From: Warburgia ugandensis
Lineage: Eukaryota; Streptophyta; Magnoliopsida; Canellales; Canellaceae
DNA: 64,000 nt
Direction of reading: 5' to 3'
Assembly: GCA_035236585.1 (NCBI GenBank)
Contig: CP141127.1
Span: forward strand, 51,768,001-51,832,000
The notes under the pieces were generated by a model that was not told where the DNA came from, ran no database searches, and saw only the letters and a list, made by a program, of their open reading frames with translations. Both the position numbers and the translations under genes were made by a program. Below, one piece after another: positions 59,786 through 64,000 of this stretch (positions are counted from its first letter, which is position 1; every line of letters begins with the position of its first letter).

Positions 59786-62366
59786 TGTCATGACCAGGGT
59801 TTTTATATGATGCAATTTTGATAAAATGGCAAGATCTCTTGTTTTATAAGTATGAGATGCATGAAAATCTTTTTCTTTTGGAAAACAATCTTTCATAAAA
59901 ACCCCGAGTGTCAAAACACATTCTCAAATTATTTAGCCATGACAAAGTTTAAATCAATATCATTCCCAAGAAGTTGTTAGTCATAGCCCCAGCTATTAGA
60001 GAGTAACTACAACCAAGTAACATTGAAAGATAAGGTAGGGGCTTACTTACTTACTTTGTCTGGGTGTCTTCCTAGCACGAATGTTCCTTGTCCTTAAGTA
60101 TTTACTTGGTGTCTGAAAAATGTTGAGGATTGGGTGAGTATATACTATACTCAGTAGGAGCCTATCACTACTAGTTTTATAATGCATGAGACGTTTTAAA
60201 ATCATATGTTCTTTCAAAACATGTGCATGTCAAGCTCAATATCAATATAAGAATCCGTTATCAAACTGAAATACTAATGACTTAAAGGATCACATAATCC
60301 AAAATTGAAAGTATCATATATATATATGATAACATCATGATATGCAATAGATGCTTCATGGAGTCCAACTCATGGATCTCTAGTATGGTATGGTCGACCA
60401 ACCTCATATCATGCCATATGCAATGCACATAAATCATCAAACCATAGGGTTAAACTATACCCACGACCTCCCCGCCATGTGGTCCCCGGGTACCTGAGGA
60501 CACAGCATCATAGCCTCCACGGGGCATATGACACATCGACCCAGTGCCATGACACCAATGGTAGCCCCCTGTACCACATGCAATCGACGTAGGGACATGC
60601 CCTTTTTTTTTGGGCGCGGTACCCATTCCACCTAGTAGTGGTAGAGGTTGGGTGTCCAACCTAGAACTCTTGGCATAGCATCCACGGGCTTACTAGCCCA
60701 AATCACATAAGATCAAATAAGCCAAAACCTCTTTTCAAAACCTGTCCTCTTTGGGTCCCTCACAACTGCCTGGCCCTCGGCACTCCAACGTCTTTTGGCA
60801 ACCCTCAAGGACATGCAATCTTTACAAGTACTTAAATCATGCAATGTACGCACTTGTTTGCAAAACATATATGTGCATAATGTATATGCAATCATTTACA
60901 AAACATGTCTATGTACAAAGCATTTATCACATGCATGCTGAATTAAGTCATGCTAAACATGTCATGTACTCAAAACATATGTTCTTAAAACAATAATAGT
61001 TCTTTTAAAAGAATCTAATAGTGATAGAGCACCTACCTGGCTAGGTCGCACTAACCTTTTTGTCCTCGGACGCTCCTCATCATGGTTTGGGGAATCAAGG
61101 TTAGTTTGGCCTATCTTTCATGGGTTTTAGAGTAATTGGTCTTATTACTTAGGCATTAGGAGTCCATCCCTATGCCTATGGGTGTCCTAAGCTCCTAATT
61201 GGGCCTTGGTGTCCTCAGTTTTCCAAAGTTCTAGTGGCCACGCGCCACCATCCTATTCTAAGGGTCATGCCCACCTTTGATTGGGCCTTGATCAGGATTT
61301 TATGGTTTGGATGTGTCCATGCTGTTGACATGGACACAACACCTTTTACGGCGCCTCAATCAGAGCTCTAGATCTCAAGTTGTAAGCGTTTTAGTGTCGT
61401 ATGTACATAGGAGTCTTAAAAATAAAAAGACGGAATGCTAGGGTACTGCGCGTCTGCGACATGCGCCCCGGCTTCCTTAAGGAACCAAAAAATGACGCAC
61501 TGCTAACGCGCTGCGCATCTGTAGCGTGCGCGTCTGCAGACGCGTCGGGTTTTCCTCCCGACGGTCTCTTTTGCGGGCACGTCCAGTTTGGCTTTTCAAA
61601 TGGGAACCACGTGGGACGTTCCGACTGGAACGTCCTGCTTGTTGGGGAACCAAGGCATCCTCAGGACACCTTGGTTCAACCTTGTCAAACCAGTGTGGCC
61701 CAGGGAACGTCCCTGGGTCCTTGGTGGCTTTCCTGGGCTCCGTTTTGCATGGTTTTTCATGCAAAAACCTAGGGAAATTGACCTTGGAACTATGGGGGAG
61801 ATGGGTTTTGAGGGATCTTGGGCGTACCTGGCTCATTGCTGGGTTTTTCTCCTTGTTTTCCCCTCTAGGTCACTGCTCCATGAAGGGTTTTCTCCAACGT
61901 TTTGGGCTGCCATTAGAGGCACCCAAGAGCTCTATTTATAGAGCTAAGAGAGGGTTCTGGAGGGGGCTCTCACCGCCTTTGAATGGCGGTGGAGAAACCT
62001 CCAGAATGGCGGTGATTTCTCCTCCAATCACCGCCATTCTAGAACCCTCTAGAGGTTGAAGATGAAGGGGTGCCCGTATCAAAATGGGCCCCTGTGTTTT
62101 GCATGTTAAACCGTTTTTGTAAAATTTATAGTTTTGCCCCTGAACTTCAAAGGGCCATATCTTGCTCATTTTAACTCCGTTTTGGGTGATTTTGGTCTCG
62201 TTGAATTCCTTTTTTTGAGATGCATCTAATGGAACCATTTTTAGGACCAAATTCCTGGGTTCAGTCAAGGTGAATAGTGAAATGACTAAAATGCCCTTAT
62301 CTTCAAAAATTGATCTTTTCATTGCTAAACATGGAGTTTCAATATTACAAAATTGGAGTCATTACA
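59786..62366 (-). repeat. Complete LTR C of C2
   Basis: It starts tgtcatgaccaggg, ends gtcattaca, and is very similar to both C1 LTRs. The palindrome is at 60135-60153, the TATA-like box at 61933-61940, and the intact U3 hairpin at about 62005-62042. The 177-codon plus-strand frame at 61526-62059 recurs in part in the other C LTRs but has no protein motif. Confidence 0.9.
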
Positions 62367-62774
62367 TATATACTCACCCTATCCTTAACATTTTTCAGGA
62401 TAGTTTCACGTACAAATAGAAGACGCCTCAGGAGATATTAGTGCTACGAGCAAGTGAATAAACAAAGGAGACAACTATACATGTGAGTAAACTCTCTACC
62501 CTTTGGACATGTATTTGTATTTATTTACAATTGGGCTGTGTGTTGTGACTGGATAGACTTGGGAAAAAACGTTTATGATTTTTGAAGTTTTTCAAAAACT
62601 ACTTTGGTTGTTGTGAAAGCAAATGACACTCGGTGTTTTCAAAATGAGTTTAAAACAAAAGATTTTTCGCTGCATTGCATGGTTTTTATAAAATAGTTTT
62701 CAAATAGGGATGCATCCCGCCTTAGGAATTAGATATTGCATTTAGAAATGCATGAGAAAACCTGGGTCGTCAGA
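62367..62774 (+). repeat. B3 5' LTR, last part
   Basis: It resumes with the second tatat and tactcaccc, the other half of the split palindrome, then continues through LTR B sequence to gggtcgtcaga (CA end mutated) next to the primer site. Confidence 0.88.
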
Positions 62775-64000
62775 GTTGGTATCAGAGCCCAGGTTTTATC
62801 CTTTCACAGCCAGTCCAGCATGTCCAAGGGTCAGAGACAATAGAGAAAATCAAGACGAAGTAGTATAAATAGAAGTAGTAGAGATGACTACTTCTATTTG
62901 AGGATTACAATATTAATGCTCAAGGCACGTCACCATAAACAAATAGGTGAAAAAGGAGATGGGTTTAGCAAATACTTAGATATTGGATGGCTTAAATCTT
63001 ATCAATAAGGATTGTTGTGCAGTGGTGCAAAGATGAAATCTCATATAAGGATCATATTATGATGAGAATGAATGAATGAAGATGATTAATGGACTTGTTA
63101 GTAGATAGTGCTGACCTGCAATAAAGTAATCTCATCAAAGGTGAGAAAATTGAAGAACCTAGGTGACTATCTTACCATCATAAAGAATATCAGAATATGA
63201 GTACACTATCACAAGGATATGATATGAGTATGATAGGGGATGTAAAAGACAGACTTTGAGGAGATTTTGATGATAATCTAAGGGGGATGAGAATGCAAGA
63301 TGATATTAGGAAATAACTGTGGCTTGTACTAGATCACAAAGGTATGGATCCTGAAGGACTTATCTTTGGATACCTTCATTTGAGTCTCATGAAGAGTAAA
63401 GTGATATCGAATAATAACTACCTGAGTATTATGGAGCAAATCAGACGATGTGTACAAGTGACATATTATGCGATTAAGAGAAACATAACATGCATATGAT
63501 AGGGAAATGAATTCGACCGAGTTATCAAAAGATTTTGATGATAATACTCGGATGATAATAGATTGATCCTAACATGGACTTGTAAGAAAAGTATAGCATC
63601 ATCAAAACGTCAATGTCATTATTAAGACATTGTATGAATTTTATTGAGGCTATAGGCAATTGAGGATTTCAATGAGCTTAAGATAGTTTAGAATTTCTTA
63701 AAAGCATTCAATTTATCATATATGTTACGTAAAGGAATAGATGAAGTATCAATTATATGCAACAAAGCATATAGAGACATTGATCCAGGTAGACCAAATG
63801 AGGATTTTGAAGAAAAGAGAGAAAGAGATAGAGATGTAACGATAAGTATTCGATGAATATTAAATATTCAGAAAGAAAAAGGTTATGACGTTATTGAGGA
63901 AAGAATAGATTCATAGAAATCTTTCATCTTGAATCATCTGGGAAGATAAACCAATCAACTTCAAAGGAATGATGATAGATGAGTTGGTGATCTTATTATA
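62775..64000 (+). mobile_element. B3 primer binding site and start of the non-coding interior
   Basis: The site TGGTATCAGAGCCCAG is at 62777-62792. The rest is the reverse complement of the right part of the B1 and B2 interiors (for example cacagccagtccagcatgtc and tagaagtagtagagatgac). It runs past the window end and has no ORF of note. B3 is the only B element in the plus orientation. Confidence 0.87.

Larger units (their letters stand above)
58704..62366 (-). mobile_element. C2: solo-type LTR C insertion with an LTR-in-LTR junction, target duplication TATAT
   Basis: It consists of the first 1082 bp of an LTR C (58704-59785, ending gcataat) followed by a complete LTR C (59786-62366). It is flanked by perfect tatat at 58699-58703 and 62367-62371. 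No interior exists. The inner junction at ataat is the same base position as the junction in C1 at 30357/30358, but here the proximal half is kept, not the distal half. Confidence 0.9.

Overview
This window is nuclear plant DNA made almost entirely of nested LTR retrotransposons of the Ty3/Gypsy superfamily, plus one large tandem-repeat block. I found no host gene, tRNA, rRNA or CRISPR array. The decayed polyproteins have plant Ty3/Gypsy signatures: a CCHC gag knuckle, a DSG/DTG protease, a FIDD/FVDD reverse transcriptase, an HHCC/DDE integrase and a chromodomain-II-like C-terminus. Their primer binding sites match plant initiator tRNA-Met. All this fits a large, repeat-rich angiosperm genome. 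The chromovirus lineage that seems closest is Tekay/Del, judging by C-terminal motifs and long LTRs. The species cannot be told from the sequence.

Three LTR families are present, labelled here A, B and C. Family A has LTRs of about 4.73 kb with a CpG-rich core. A1 (1-13364, minus strand) is a near-complete element whose pol is badly frameshifted, and its left LTR is cut by the window edge. A solo A LTR lies at 44118-48850 (plus strand) with target duplication GTTTA. Family B has LTRs of about 2.6-2.8 kb and an internal region of about 3.6 kb with no recognisable protein, so it looks non-autonomous (LARD-like). Its copies are B1 (13365-19952), B2 (39545-51978, hosting the solo A LTR) and B3 (56559 to the window end, plus strand), plus an LTR stub at 39333-39544. 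Family C has LTRs of about 2.6 kb. C1 (20555-31846, minus strand) has a lightly damaged polyprotein with a full integrase ORF. C2 (58704-62366) has LTR sequence only and carries a perfect TATAT target duplication.

Layout: A1 sits in the left LTR of B1. B1 and C1 both sit in an older LTR, H (19953-20554 and 31847-32370). A tandem array follows, with a dimeric unit of about 785 bp, whose monomers resemble the U3 start of these LTRs. It occupies 32371-39332 and 51971-56558 and is one array split by B2. The array abuts B3, whose LTR is interrupted by C2.

The most unusual signal is that C1 and C2, at two sites with different outer target duplications, carry complementary halves of the same LTR-in-LTR insertion at the 5-bp site ATAAT. 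Other points of interest are the U3-derived satellite, two insertions beside one conserved LTR palindrome, and a B2 deletion junction at an 8-bp microhomology. Identities given as 'about' are by-eye estimates.
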